Assembly (NCBI GenBank): GCA_015501075.1
Contig: JADNYJ010000794.1
Span: forward strand, 1 to 13,022
Direction: 5' to 3'
Origin: Gymnopilus junonius
Taxonomy: Eukaryota; Basidiomycota; Agaricomycetes; Agaricales; Galerinaceae
Length of the DNA stretch: 13,022 nucleotides
Positions within the stretch are counted from its first letter, which is position 1. Each line of letters begins with the position of its first letter. The notes beneath the pieces were generated by a model. That model was given only the letters and a program-made list of their open reading frames with translations, ran no database searches and was not told where the DNA came from. Positions 1-8,924 of the stretch are shown piece after piece. Position numbers and translations under genes: made by a program.

Positions 1-450
1 AACAACTCAAGCGACAGCACCACCGGTTCAACCTCTCATACTGGCGTCATTGTCGGAGTCATCGTTGCAGTCGTAGCCGTTCTTGGGGCGATAGGTGCCT
101 TCATCGGAATATGTACCGTTCGTCGACGACGTGCTGCCGTGCGCATCTCTCCTTCCTCCTCGTCCTACCCCATGACCTCCGCTGGGCTAGCTGGAGCTGG
201 CAGCGCAGCCTTGGGTATGCGTGGTGCTGGTGCAGGGATTAGGAGCTCCGATTCCAGTGCTTTCGTGCCACTTCAACATGACAACCATAGTCAGGCGTGG
301 AATAACAGCACGACAAGCCTGAACACGCCGTATAAGGATCATGATGATACCGCGATGGGCAGGCCGAGTGGGATGGGGATGAGTGTGGATTATGATCCAT
401 ATGCGAGCTCGCCTATGAACGTGGACAATAGTAGGACACCGAGATACTGA
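1..450 (+). CDS. C-terminal part of a single-pass membrane protein (5' end outside window)
   Basis: The reading frame is open from base 1 to the TGA at 448-450 and has no start in the window, so this is the last ~149 residues of a longer protein. It opens with a Ser/Thr/Asn-rich linker. A hydrophobic helix of about 23 residues follows (roughly residues 15-37, rich in Val, Ile, Gly and Ala), then a basic stop-transfer cluster VRRRRAAVR. The remaining ~105 residues form a low-complexity tail rich in Ser, Gly, Met and Asp that ends in RTPRY. By the positive-inside rule the tail should be cytoplasmic and the Ser/Thr-rich part extracellular. Basidiomycetes have many such proteins with a Ser/Thr-rich ectodomain, one helix and a disordered tail (SKG6/Axl2-like helix regions). 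The ectodomain is missing, so no function can be given. Confidence 0.8.
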   Translation, partial: NNSSDSTTGSTSHTGVIVGVIVAVVAVLGAIGAFIGICTVRRRRAAVRISPSSSSYPMTSAGLAGAGSAALGMRGAGAGIRSSDSSAFVPLQHDNHSQAWNNSTTSLNTPYKDHDDTAMGRPSGMGMSVDYDPYASSPMNVDNSRTPRY

Positions 451-1248
451 GGTAGATGATGAGGATTGCTTTTGTTCATTATTCTATCGTCTATGCTATT
501 CGCTGTTGCTGATCTCTCCTGGACCTGGAATTGGAATTACTTTCGTCTACTTCACTCGTACAACGACCCCGACTCATGCCTCCAATGGACCTTTCAAACA
601 TCCCACTGCTTCCTTGTCATTCTTTTTGCTAGCTTTTTCTGTACCATCGCCATTCTTTACTTACTGCCGCTCGTTCTTACTGTCCCATATTCTCTCTCCA
701 TTTCCTTTCGAAGCATCTCTTTATACCATGCATCGCTCGTCATTTACTACGGAGCCCCTTTTTTTGTCTAGGACGGACTTCAAAATTATAATGGACCTTG
801 TAGAGAGATAGTTAATCAGTCGTATATATACACATTACATATTTGCTCGCTTTCTGTTTGTCAAGCAGATGTCATGTGTATGGACCCACCTAAGGTTCCC
901 ACCCTGTCTGTCAAGTTAGTAGCACGAACCGATCACGTTGTGCCTAGAAGTTTGTATGGGGTTTCCTCCTTTTTGCTTACCCGCCGATATTCCTTCCACT
1001 AAATACGCACTTTACTCCAAGTACATGGTATAGGTAAGGCGGTAAGGCATCCACGTGATTGATCACCTGGCGGGACTTAGTCGGCATCCGACATGTGTGC
1101 GCCCATGCCAAATATAGACCGACGGCCTTTGATGGCAACCTCCGGCACCTGTTCCGCTGCCCTCCGCTCGCTGTGCCCGACGTCGAGCACGTATATTCTA
1201 CTGTTCCCTATCGATTTCATCCATTTTTTGTGCGCCCTCCTTTCTATG

Positions 1249-1278
1249 TACCTAACTTAGGTAATAGATGCATCTATT
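1249..1278. repeat. Two abutting palindromes
   Basis: Bases 1249-1263 read TACCTAA-c-TTAGGTA, an inverted repeat of 7-bp arms around one base. Sharing base 1263, the next stretch 1263-1278 reads AATAGATGCATCTATT, a perfect 16-bp palindrome. Function is unknown; candidates are a dimeric transcription-factor site or the edge of a repeat. Confidence 0.6.
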
Positions 1279-1322
1279 GCACCATATTGCCTTATTTAGA
1301 CATGAAAGTAGCTGTCTTCTTA

Positions 1323-1345
1323 CAGAGACACTCTAGGTGTCTCTG
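1323..1345. repeat. Short hairpin, 9-bp perfect stem with 5-nt loop
   Basis: CAGAGACAC (1323-1331) and GTGTCTCTG (1337-1345) are exact reverse complements around TCTAG. The hairpin lies 45 bp after the two abutting palindromes and just before the AT-rich stretch. There is no flanking gene that it would obviously serve. Confidence 0.6.
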
Positions 1346-2318
1346 CCTTGTCCCACAGTGCCTAAATACCAGATAACTTAAGAATATTAGTCTAATAACT
1401 GCTTCTTACCTGTTTATTCCAAAGAAACTCCCAATAGATGCCAGTAAATGAGTGCAAATGTGGCCTATACATAGGTGAAGATGGATGTGTTTATGAGTCT
1501 GAAGGAAGAGTACTGCTTCCTGAAGCTATATTCAAGCTTTCCCCAGCATTACATCCCCAATTATAACCTTTAAAATTATGTGCCTTGAAGGTAACATTGA
1601 GAAATAGGTCTTAGTACATTGCACTCATCATAGCTCAGTAATCATAACAATGGAGAATGAATATAACATTACAAGAGCAGGAATATTGTTATACAACATA
1701 TAGACGACTAAACTACTGCCTTTAGACATTTATAGATGCTTCTAGTAGGGTAGTATAGAGCAGAAAACATAAGACATCGAATTATGATGTATTTTACACC
1801 TAGCATGGCAGGCACAAAGTATAAAATTCAGTAAAAATCACTGAAACGTAGCTTTAAACAATAGAAACACAATACAAAAGACCTAGGAGCGATTGGATGA
1901 TGTAGTGTAAAGGTATAAGCTGAACGACATGAAAAATGACAAAATTGATGAAAGACTCCAACATGCTATTTAAGTACCTACACTGGTTCGAACCACCACA
2001 TGAAGGGAGTCTGCACACTGCTTTGTTTTCAAGAAGCATCCCAAACTCACCCTGCCTCATGCATCTTCATCAGCAAAAGACCCCGACTGAGTGCTGGATA
2101 TCCTTCGCATTGCTTTAGCATTTAGGCTATCCATGCAGGGAGTTGAGTACTTTCTCTCTCTGGATCAGAGTGACATGGTATTTGCCTTGGAAGGACTGTG
2201 TTCAATGTTAACAGTTGATATAGAGAAAAACCGGTCATTTTACTCACCTTATAATTTTTAGACTTTATGAATCAAGCTATGACAAGGATAATGTCATAAT
2301 TTTGGGTATCAATCGAAA

Positions 2319-3195
2319 TCAGATATGGAACATGTTCGAGAAATTTATAGAACTTACCACAACAAACTTCTTGAATGCTTCGAAACACTGGAGGACTATG
2401 TGTCTATTCTCCAATGGTTGCATCCCTTTGCCATGGTCGCCGTAATGGGCACTGTCTGGTATGGGGGGAATGAACTGAAGAACAACCATCTTGTCTGCAG
2501 GGTATGAAGCTGTTGTTATGGCCACGTCCAAGGCCTTGGTAACTGGAATCAAGTAAAACACCACAGCAGTGCTGATCATCACGATGCCAGGTATGTATAA
2601 GCTTATAGGTTAGCTCTGGAAGGCCCACTAATTTGCGATTCCCATTGTTCTGATGGAAGGCAGCAATTGCCTCGTCAACGAGCTGGGGTTCAATATCATG
2701 AAGATAGGCCTGACCTTGATGCTGTGAAGGCAATAGAAAGTTTGATTCCGCAAGCTGACAATGATCACCCTGTCCTCCTGCACAAGTAGAATAAACAAAC
2801 CATCTTCGATTATGCACATTGCAGATGTCAGTTTTCGCATCTACCCGCTGACCGGCCATGATGAAGCTAATCTCCTTCCTTGAACGGATCATGCGCTGCC
2901 GGCCACTATTGTATTTCAGTAGGCGTAAAAGGAGAGCAGCAAAGTCAACAGCAGATTCTTCGAATCCGTTCTCCACAGATGGTAGATGCAGAAAGAAGTC
3001 CCGTTCATTGTCCAATATGTTGCCATCTGGCATCTGCAAGTTATCGAGGATCATTGGGGAAATAGACAGCTGGGGAAGCTCAGGATTTCTGAAGAAGACA
3101 GTTGTGTTGGCGGGGACCACCTGGATGTTGAAGGCAAGAAGCTCATTAATGGTCCAGTCACTTCCTGACTTAGCCGATCTTATGAGGTTTGCCAT
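2319..3195 (-). pseudogene. Frameshifted member of the MANLIRSAKSGSDW agaricomycete family
   Basis: The ATG at 3195 opens a protein starting MANLIRSAKSGSDWTINEL, a beginning I recognise from an uncharacterised, highly multiplied family in mushroom genomes. Further family landmarks follow in order: GQRVDAKTDIC, ILLVQEDR, EPQLVDEAIAAF, VGLPEL, PGIVMISTAVVFYLIPVT, IPPIPD and QPLENRHIVLQCFEAFKKF. They do not share one frame. A 47-nt GT-AG intron (2722-2768) accounts for one change of frame, joining ILLVQEDR to HQGQAYLHDIEPQ. Two changes have no intron: one extra base (net) within about 2814-2820, and a tandem GTATGTAT at 2591-2598 that looks like a 4-bp duplication. The last frame stops at 2319; a GTAAGT donor just before it may mark a final 81-nt intron ending in a short LDS tail. 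No biochemical function is known to me. Both breaks would truncate the protein, so I call it a pseudogene. Confidence 0.75.
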
Positions 3196-3279
3196 GATGA
3201 TGACGGTAAAGATGTGGGACAGGATGTGTGTTTTTTTGTCTCAAATAAATAAGATTACGAGTGTAGTATTTTCACCAAG

Positions 3280-3732
3280 TAAGTAGGGTTATTTGGATAG
3301 ATTTACTGTAAAGCCCGTAAAGCCAGGTATTTTTAGCACGGACCCGAGGATGGCACCCCGGAATGCATCAGAACTCATCCAGTTCTGGGCAAGGCGTAAT
3401 GTGATTGCACAGAAAGGTAGCCGGGCTTCCGGGAAGGAGATCATTCAACTCTTTTTAGAGTCTTGTACAGTAGGGAGTTTGGGAAAAAAAATTTAGTGAG
3501 AAGGAAATAAAATATTATAATTTCAGCATTTGTTTGAGAGGCAGCAAAGTTCTCTGAATCCTCTTTGAATCTGTGAGGTATGGAAGGCGTGTCCTAGGGT
3601 GTGCCACGGTGGCCTGAGCCACTGATCACTCCGAAGCCCTGGCTTTACAGCGGAAATGAACCGGCTCATTTCGTGTAAATCCAGTGTAAAGCGAGCTGGA
3701 TTTACCGTAAATCCCTCAAAATAAGCTACTTA
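3280..3732. mobile_element. MITE-like element with imperfect terminal inverted repeats and TA ends
   Basis: The left end (from 3280) reads TAAGTAGGGTTATTTGG and then GATTTACTGTAAA. The reverse complement of the right end (from 3732) reads TAAGTAGCTTATTTTGAG and then GATTTACGGTAAA. With one gap the two arms agree over about 33 bases. Further in, GTAAAGCCAGG (3317-3327) is an exact reverse complement of CCTGGCTTTAC (3638-3648). Both arms carry repeated GTAAA/TTTAC motifs. TA is present at both outer edges, as for a Tc1/mariner-type target duplication. There is no transposase; a 67-codon open frame at 3293-3496 is too short to judge. Length (~450 bp), inverted ends and lack of coding capacity fit a non-autonomous DNA transposon. 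The superfamily assignment is inference. Confidence 0.6.
3675..3705. repeat. Subterminal hairpin in the MITE-like element
   Basis: GTAAATCCAG (3675-3684) and CTGGATTTAC (3696-3705) are perfect 10-bp inverted arms around an 11-nt loop that itself contains GTAAA. The right arm overlaps a second dyad, ATTTAC-c-GTAAAT (3700-3712). Confidence 0.7.
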
Positions 3733-3767
3733 TTGAACTTATGTATGCCAAAGTGGCTACTTATTGA
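3725..3767. repeat. Direct repeat of a 12-mer at the right edge of the element
   Basis: GCTACTTATTGA occurs at 3725-3736 and again at 3756-3767, 31 bp apart. The first copy contains the last bases of the right terminal repeat, so the second may be a duplicated end or an alternative right boundary. Confidence 0.5.
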
Positions 3768-4483
3768 CTTGAACCAGTTTGAATTCCAGTCTAAAGAATC
3801 AATAGCTTGTTTAATTGCATAAGAAGGCCATTACAGCTGTTTATTTTCACGATAACTTATTCTAATATATATATCTGCACTGCTATGTAAACAATATAGT
3901 ATAAAACACATTTTCAAGTGGGGGAGGGAGGGAACAGGTTCGCAAAACAGTCAAAGATGCGACATGCGAGACCGGAGATGGCTGCCGAAGACGCGTTGTG
4001 CAAAGTGATGGGTTGAGAAACAGGCTATTTTTAACCACCCAGCGCATCAGTCCCATCACTCCACCCTCGGTGCGGGAAGGCGCTCCTGCGAGCTTTCTCG
4101 ACTTTGGAGGACTGAACGCGACGCGTCGACTGCAGGTCACGAACACGTGACTCTCGGCACACTCGGCGCCTGCCCAAGGCCCCGTAAATCCCTCGGCATA
4201 AGTGATCACAACAAGGCCACTCGAGATTTTGGATCAATGACGACCACACCGCTTCACATCCGCGTCCACTCGGCACGATTGGCCATCCTATTGTCTATCC
4301 TATTGTCTAATCCACTCTTCTTTTGGTCGCTCTGTAAAGGTACTTGTAAAGAAAATGTGACGGAATTATGACGGTAAGTTTAACTCCACTCTAATTTAAA
4401 CTGGGTGTCTGATTCAAAGACAAAGCTCTGTCACAGCAAACCCAGGATATACATCGAGATTGGAAACGACTGGCCGCTCAAGG
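3733..4483. promoter_or_regulatory. Intergenic region and presumed promoter of the LanC-like gene
   Basis: No gene is recognised. Bases 4030-4290 are GC-richer than the flanks and hold an E-box CACGTG at 4144-4149. The 13-mer CCGTAAATCCCTC at 4182-4194 repeats exactly the MITE end at 3705-3717. An inverted pair AGTTTAA/TTAAACT flanks about 12 bases near 4377-4402. No clear TATA box was seen; the open frames on the minus strand here do not resemble known proteins. Confidence 0.4.
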
Positions 4484-6089
4484 ATGTCAACAAAGCTTCA
4501 GACACGCTATATTCCGCTGCCCAGCAAGCCGCCTACTCTCGTGAAAGATTGGGAAGCGGTGAATAAGCATCTGGCATCTGCCCTACCTCAAGGTGTCAAG
4601 CGCATCCGACAGGTGATGAAAGGAGAGCGCATTAGCAACCACGATAGCGTATACACAGGATTTACTGGTCTGAATTTTTTTCGCGTGATTGACGTAGAAG
4701 AGCTGAAGATGCTGATTGACTCCATGTTAGGAATAGCGTTCATGGAGTATCACCTAGCGGAAATGGCCCTCCCCATTCAGGATGAGTCTTTGGCTCCTAA
4801 AAGCCTCACCTCATTAGCAGACGAGCACCTTGCCCGAGTCATTCGTCATCGTCCCGGATATGCTTACTCTCCTACCCGGCTTTCATTCATCGAAAGTAGC
4901 ATTGGAATCGCAACTCTTGTCTTGGCGCGAGGACTATGGACCTCGGAAGAGTCAATAATAAACGACTGGAATGCGGCCAAGGATTACCTAGAGACAACGA
5001 TCGAGCAAGTTTTACTTGAAGATAGCGATGTTTATTCACCCAGGAATAAAGAAGATGCAAGTGAAGTCCTGTATGGGCGAGCGGGCCTACTATACGCGCT
5101 TTTGTACCTTCGCAAAGCAATCAAGGGCAAGCCACAGCAACAAATCACCCTTCTTGAAGGCTTGACATCCGATTCTAATTTGGCGCGTGTGGTCGACTCC
5201 ATAGTGAGTCGAGGCAAGCATGGTGCTTTTTCGCTCTCTTCAGAGTTCAGACCGGATGATGGACCACGACTTCCTCCATTGATGTGGACTTGGCATGGGA
5301 AACGATATTTGGGAGGTGGTCATGGTGTAGGTACGCGTTAAAATCCGCAAGCTTAACATTTATCAAATAATAACTTACTTCTTTACAGCCGGCATCCTGC
5401 ACATTCTATTGAAGTGCCCAAGCACTATTATTGAAAAGCATCTTCAAGACATATTCAGTACCATATCGTGGCTTATTGACTGCCAAGATGAGACGGGAAA
5501 TTGGCCATCAAAGTGCCCCACTCAAAGAGGCGTTAGTGCACATAATGACCTGATCCAGTGAGCGTCGATCGTGAACTAGAAGTTCATCTATACCGTTGCT
5601 GACTCCTGATAATATTAGGTGGTGCCATGGTGCTCCTGCAATGATTATCCTTCTATCAACAGCCCTGCGTATATTTCAAGATTACCAACAAAATTGACCG
5701 CCACCAACAGCTTGGAAAGGCGAATTCGCCGTTCTATCGAGTCTGGTGCCAGTCTTACATACAAAAACGGCCTTCTGCGTAAAGGTGTTGGTCTTTGCCA
5801 CGGAGTCGCAGGCTCAGTTTATGCTCTTGTGGCGGCGTCGGACGCTCTCGATACGTCGTCAAAGAAGGAATTCTTTACGAAAGCCGCGCATCTGGCATTC
5901 CTAGGTACATTGCATGAAGACATGACCTCATCAGGTGAAATGTCGGTGCCGGATCACCCTTTGAGTCTTTACGAAGGTCTGGCAGGGGCATGTTGTGCTT
6001 GGGCTGAGGTTCTGTGCCGTATGAACACTAATGATTCCCATCGGTCTCATTGTGGTTTCCCTGGCTTTGACGATTTTGCCACGTCGTAA
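4484..6089 (+). CDS. LanC-like protein, three exons, with one frameshift in exon 3
   Basis: Start ATG 4484 (MSTKLQTRYIPLPSKPP) has A at -3. Exons are 4484-5330, 5389-5557 and 5619-6089, separated by GT-AG introns of 58 and 61 nt; splicing makes GGGHGVAGIL and NDLIQWCHGAPA. LanC-like hallmarks in order are VYTGFTGLNFF, VLYGRAGLLYALLYL, GHGVAG, WCHG (about residue 341), GLCHGVAG (about 399) and SLYEGLAGACCAWAE, ending FPGFDDFATS. The Cys of WCHG and the Cys-His of GLCHG match the zinc ligands of the family. Animal LANCL proteins join glutathione to dehydroamino acids in the cytosol; a similar role here is inference. The WCHG frame ends at TGA 5695-5697, while the GLCHG frame lies one base off. 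No intron fits, and the break coincides with an A4 run (5690-5693) where one more A would keep the frame for ~495 aa. As written, the product lacks the second half of the zinc site. No peptide-precursor gene is visible beside it. Confidence 0.85.
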
Positions 6090-6113
6090 TATTCCCTTTT
6101 CTTGCCGAGAACC

Positions 6114-6166
6114 GATATATAGGGCGTGTACTCAAGTTTCGTATATAGTGCGTGTACTCAAATTTC
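6114..6166. repeat. Two-copy tandem repeat of 26-27 bp
   Basis: Copy one (6114-6140) and copy two (6141-6166) share the core GCGTGTACTCAA plus a TATATAG start and a TTTC end, with only a few mismatches. It lies just after the LanC-like stop codon and upstream of oxalate decarboxylase. It could carry a duplicated regulatory site or be a simple local duplication. Confidence 0.7.
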
Positions 6167-6500
6167 ATATCGTGTTTTTAGTGATACTACCATATCCACT
6201 GTACTTGAAGTTGACCCAGATTGATCTTAGGGAGAATTTCTTCTGGCGGTCCAGACTGTTCATTGGATGACAACACCGTGTCCACAACCTTCAGAGACAC
6301 GAAGACAGTGATCTTACTTGGAGGTCGTTCAACTGCTCAAGTGGCGGCGGCTTACAAAAAGCTGACGCTATCGCGGCTTTATACGACTTTCATATCCGAG
6401 GCCTTCTAATTGACCATCACGAAAAATTTCCTACTCATGAAATAGGCAACTGTATTATTGGATGTAACTTCGCATATCGTATCATACTAGGAGGGTCTCC

Positions 6501-6508
6501 TATATAAG
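6501..6508 (+). promoter_or_regulatory. TATA box of the oxalate decarboxylase gene
   Basis: TATATAAG preceded by CTCC and followed by ATGCACC. It is the strongest TATA match between the LanC-like stop and the oxalate decarboxylase ATG, placed to start transcription near 6530. Confidence 0.55.
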
Positions 6509-6623
6509 ATGCACCCCAAGTCAGGAGCTCCCTGTGCTAAACTACATCAGCATCAAATTCCTGTTGGCGAAATCCACTCAAGGCTGTCCTCCTTCCGCTA
6601 GCAATTACTTGATTGGCATAACG

Positions 6624-8615
6624 ATGCGGCACATTACATTTGGCTTTTATCTCTGCCTTCTCCAGCTTATCACTGCTTTCGGGGCACCAACAATTCCTCT
6701 TCAGCCTGATATTCCATATGCTAACTCTGATCCAAACAATGTTTTATGGACACCTGCTTCAGGGAAAGTTCCTCGACCTGAGCGTGCTGGAATGGGTGGC
6801 TCCATTCTGGGCCCGCAGAATATACCGCTGGACCTACAAAATGCGGACCTTTTAGCACCTCCTTCGACTGATAATGGCGACGTCGATAACTACAAATGGC
6901 CGTTCTCTTTAAGTCATAATCGGATTATGAGCGGAGGGTGGTCGAGACAGCAGAATGGTATGCACACTTTTCTGTCCTGCCCTGCCTTTAATCCATTAAT
7001 TCATTGCATGGTTATAGTCCATGACATGTCTATTGCAGAGGAGATCGCAGGTCAGAAAATATGCTACATACGACTGCCTTGCTTCTTGATTCATATTATC
7101 CTGTCGTCAAAAGGTGTAAATATGCGCCTTGAACCCGGCGCGATCAGGTAAGATCCTTGGATGAGTTTCCTGGGCAGTCTTTTGTTATATAATCGTGATA
7201 TTCAGGGAGATGCATTGGCATAACACGGCCGAGGTATTTGACCGTCTTCTGATGTGTTTTACGCCTCACTGACTGTATTGATGTTGAGTGGGCCTACGTG
7301 CTGAAGGTAAAATATGTACCTCGATATTTATTACTCGATCTCTAAAGCTTCTAATTAGGGAGACCTCAGGATCAGTACTATAACCCCAGACGGCGATGTA
7401 TGGCTAGGAGATGTGGTAAGAGCTGCCGCGAATTGTTAAATGTTATTAAACTCAAGGCAGTGAATCAGTCCGAAGGCGATTTATGGTATTTTCCAGCAGG
7501 TAATCCGCATTCAATTCAGGCAAAGGACAAATCTCCAGGTGGTGCCGAATTCATCATTATCTTCGATGCTGGTAACTTTTCCGAGGACTCCACGTTCTTG
7601 TTAACGGATTGGCTTGCTCACGTACCTAAATCTGTCGTGGCGAAGAATTTCGGCCTCGGGAGTGACTTGAAGTCATTCGACCACATAGTACCAGAAGACG
7701 AGCTCTATATTTTCCCTTGTAAGCTTGAAGTCTGTGCCTTTTTCTCAATAAACACCTAAGATTTTGCAGCATCACCTCCCGTAGATGATGTCAATAAAGA
7801 CATGGTAGTGCCTAACAGTTCCCCAGTTCCCTATTCGTTCAAGTTCTCCAAGGTCATTCCAGAAAATAAACAAGGAGGGACTGTCAAAGTAGTCGATAGC
7901 AGGACATTTACAGCGTCAGAAAAAATTGCTGCAGCTGAAGTTGTGCTTGATGTCGGTGGTTTGAGGTTAGTGATTTCTTTTCTTTTCGGCAGGATATTTC
8001 TGATAAGCAACGTATCAGAGAATTGCATGTTTGTTGCCGCTTTCTTTTATGCGTTATTGAGATTAAAACCCGTTATTTTCTAGTGGCATCCGACGCAACC
8101 AGAATGGACGTTCTTCATGTAGGATCCTTTCAGACTGCCTTGGCTATTGTTGACTTATTTTTCTTAGATCCGGTCAAGCCAGGATCACCCTATACGCAGC
8201 TTCCAGTAATGCAGCGACATACGACTTTTATGTCAGTATTTTGAGATCCAAACCTTGTGGCAGGTGCTGACTATGGCTTTCGCCAGCCCGGAGATATCGC
8301 TTATATACCTCCATCCTTCGGTATCGTATCCCTTTTTATAATTGGAACTCGAAATAATAGATGTTCCAGGTCATTACATCGAAAATATCGGAAATACGCC
8401 TCTGAAATTCCTTGAAATTTTAAAGACGGGTTCGTCGACCTCCTTGCTGATTGCCAAATGTTGATTAATATCGTTTATGTGTAGATATATTCCAGGATAT
8501 CTCTCTTACTCAGTGGCTGGCCTTGACGCCTCCTGCCCTGGTCCAGGCACATTTAGGTTTCTCAGACGAACTAATAAACAGCTTGAGTAAGAAGAAGCAA
8601 AGACTGGTGAAATAA
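6624..8615 (+). CDS. Secreted oxalate decarboxylase (bicupin), 14 exons, intact
   Basis: The enzyme splits oxalate to formate and CO2 with Mn, limiting oxalate outside the hypha. Start ATG 6624 gives a signal peptide MRHITFGFYLCLLQLITAFG. Exon ends: 6957, 7018-7050, 7114-7147, 7206-7233, 7289-7306, 7359-7415, 7469-7718, 7770-7965, 8019-8028, 8084-8118, 8168-8205, 8264-8320, 8370-8429, 8485-8615. All 13 introns are GT-AG, 49-63 nt; exon total 1281 nt gives 426 aa, near the family's usual length. Cupin 1 has MHWHNTAE and PAGNPHS (ligands H137, H139, E143, H182). Cupin 2 has LHWHPTQPEW and PPSFGHY (H320, H322, E327, H365). The lid loop SEDST (206-210) matches the SENST loop of bacterial OxdC, which favours decarboxylase over oxidase. 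Exons 5 (18 nt) and 9 (10 nt) are micro-exons and easy to miss. A 32-nt alternative for intron 11 exists, but the 58-nt choice fits the protein better. Confidence 0.95.
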
Positions 8616-8924
8616 AGAGCCTTGCCGCACATTAATTTTAGAATTATAGAAGGTAACACATTAGAGCGTTCATTGGAATATTTCGTTGTACAAATCACTA
8701 TGCCGGACTCTTTCGAGACGTAGTAGCTTCTTTATTCGAATATATAACCAGTATCGTCCACATTTTCCATCAATTGTAGTAAACGTTGAGCCCCTGTTGG
8801 TTCTTAAGCTATTGCACACATATTTATTCTATACACCCATAATGACTTCAATACGACTCCAAAACAAAGGCGGCGTCCATTTAGACTATGGTTGTCGGAT
8901 AAGTATGATGAACGGAGCAGAAGG
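8616..8924. other. Convergent intergenic region
   Basis: The oxalate decarboxylase (plus) and the DDR48-like gene (minus) end facing each other here, so this ~309-bp stretch holds both 3' UTRs. No coding frame or structured RNA is recognised. Confidence 0.5.

Larger units (their letters stand above)
451..2318. other. Long gene-poor stretch, AT-rich from about 1,380
   Basis: No reading frame here resembles a known protein; the open stretches are 60-105 codons, as expected by chance. The first ~350 bases are probably 3' UTR and downstream DNA of the membrane-protein gene. Bases 1059-1250 are more GC-rich and include an E-box CACGTG at 1052-1057. From about 1,380 the DNA becomes AT-rich and looks like eroded intergenic or repeat DNA. 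Three short dyads sit at 1249-1345 and a 12-bp perfect palindrome TGGTTCGAACCA at 1984-1995. No terminal repeats or transposase fragments were recognised. Confidence 0.5.
6090..6623 (+). promoter_or_regulatory. Upstream region of the oxalate decarboxylase gene
   Basis: TATATAAG at 6501-6508 lies ~115 bp before the ATG at 6624, a good TATA-box position for a short 5' UTR. Further upstream is the tandem repeat at 6114-6166. A 62-codon open frame at 6221-6409 has no recognised similarity and I do not call it a gene; it also contains a CGTGTC/GACACG dyad near 6278-6302. Confidence 0.5.

Noticed and set aside
1984..1995. GGTTCGAACC resembling a tRNA B box
   Set aside because: It is a 12-bp palindrome with no A box, acceptor stem or anticodon arm around it.
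4110..4140. Adjacent MluI, SalI and PstI sites resembling a cloning polylinker
   Set aside because: The sites overlap by chance in fungal-like sequence, and no vector sequence surrounds them.
4031..4276. Arg/Cys-rich 81-codon minus-strand frame upstream of the LanC-like gene
   Set aside because: Open by GC content only; no domain, and it covers the likely promoter.
6221..6409. 62-codon frame between LanC-like and oxalate decarboxylase genes
   Set aside because: Too short, no recognised similarity, and it lies in the upstream region of the next gene.
7416..7456. Shorter 41-nt version of oxalate decarboxylase intron 6
   Set aside because: It would insert four extra residues (AVNQ) before SEGDLWYFP; the 53-nt version ending at 7468 gives the family-like GDVSEGDLWYFP.
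4484..8615. A lanthipeptide-like biosynthetic cluster formed by the LanC-like and cupin genes
   Set aside because: No precursor, dehydratase, protease or transporter is present, and the cupin is a clear oxalate decarboxylase.
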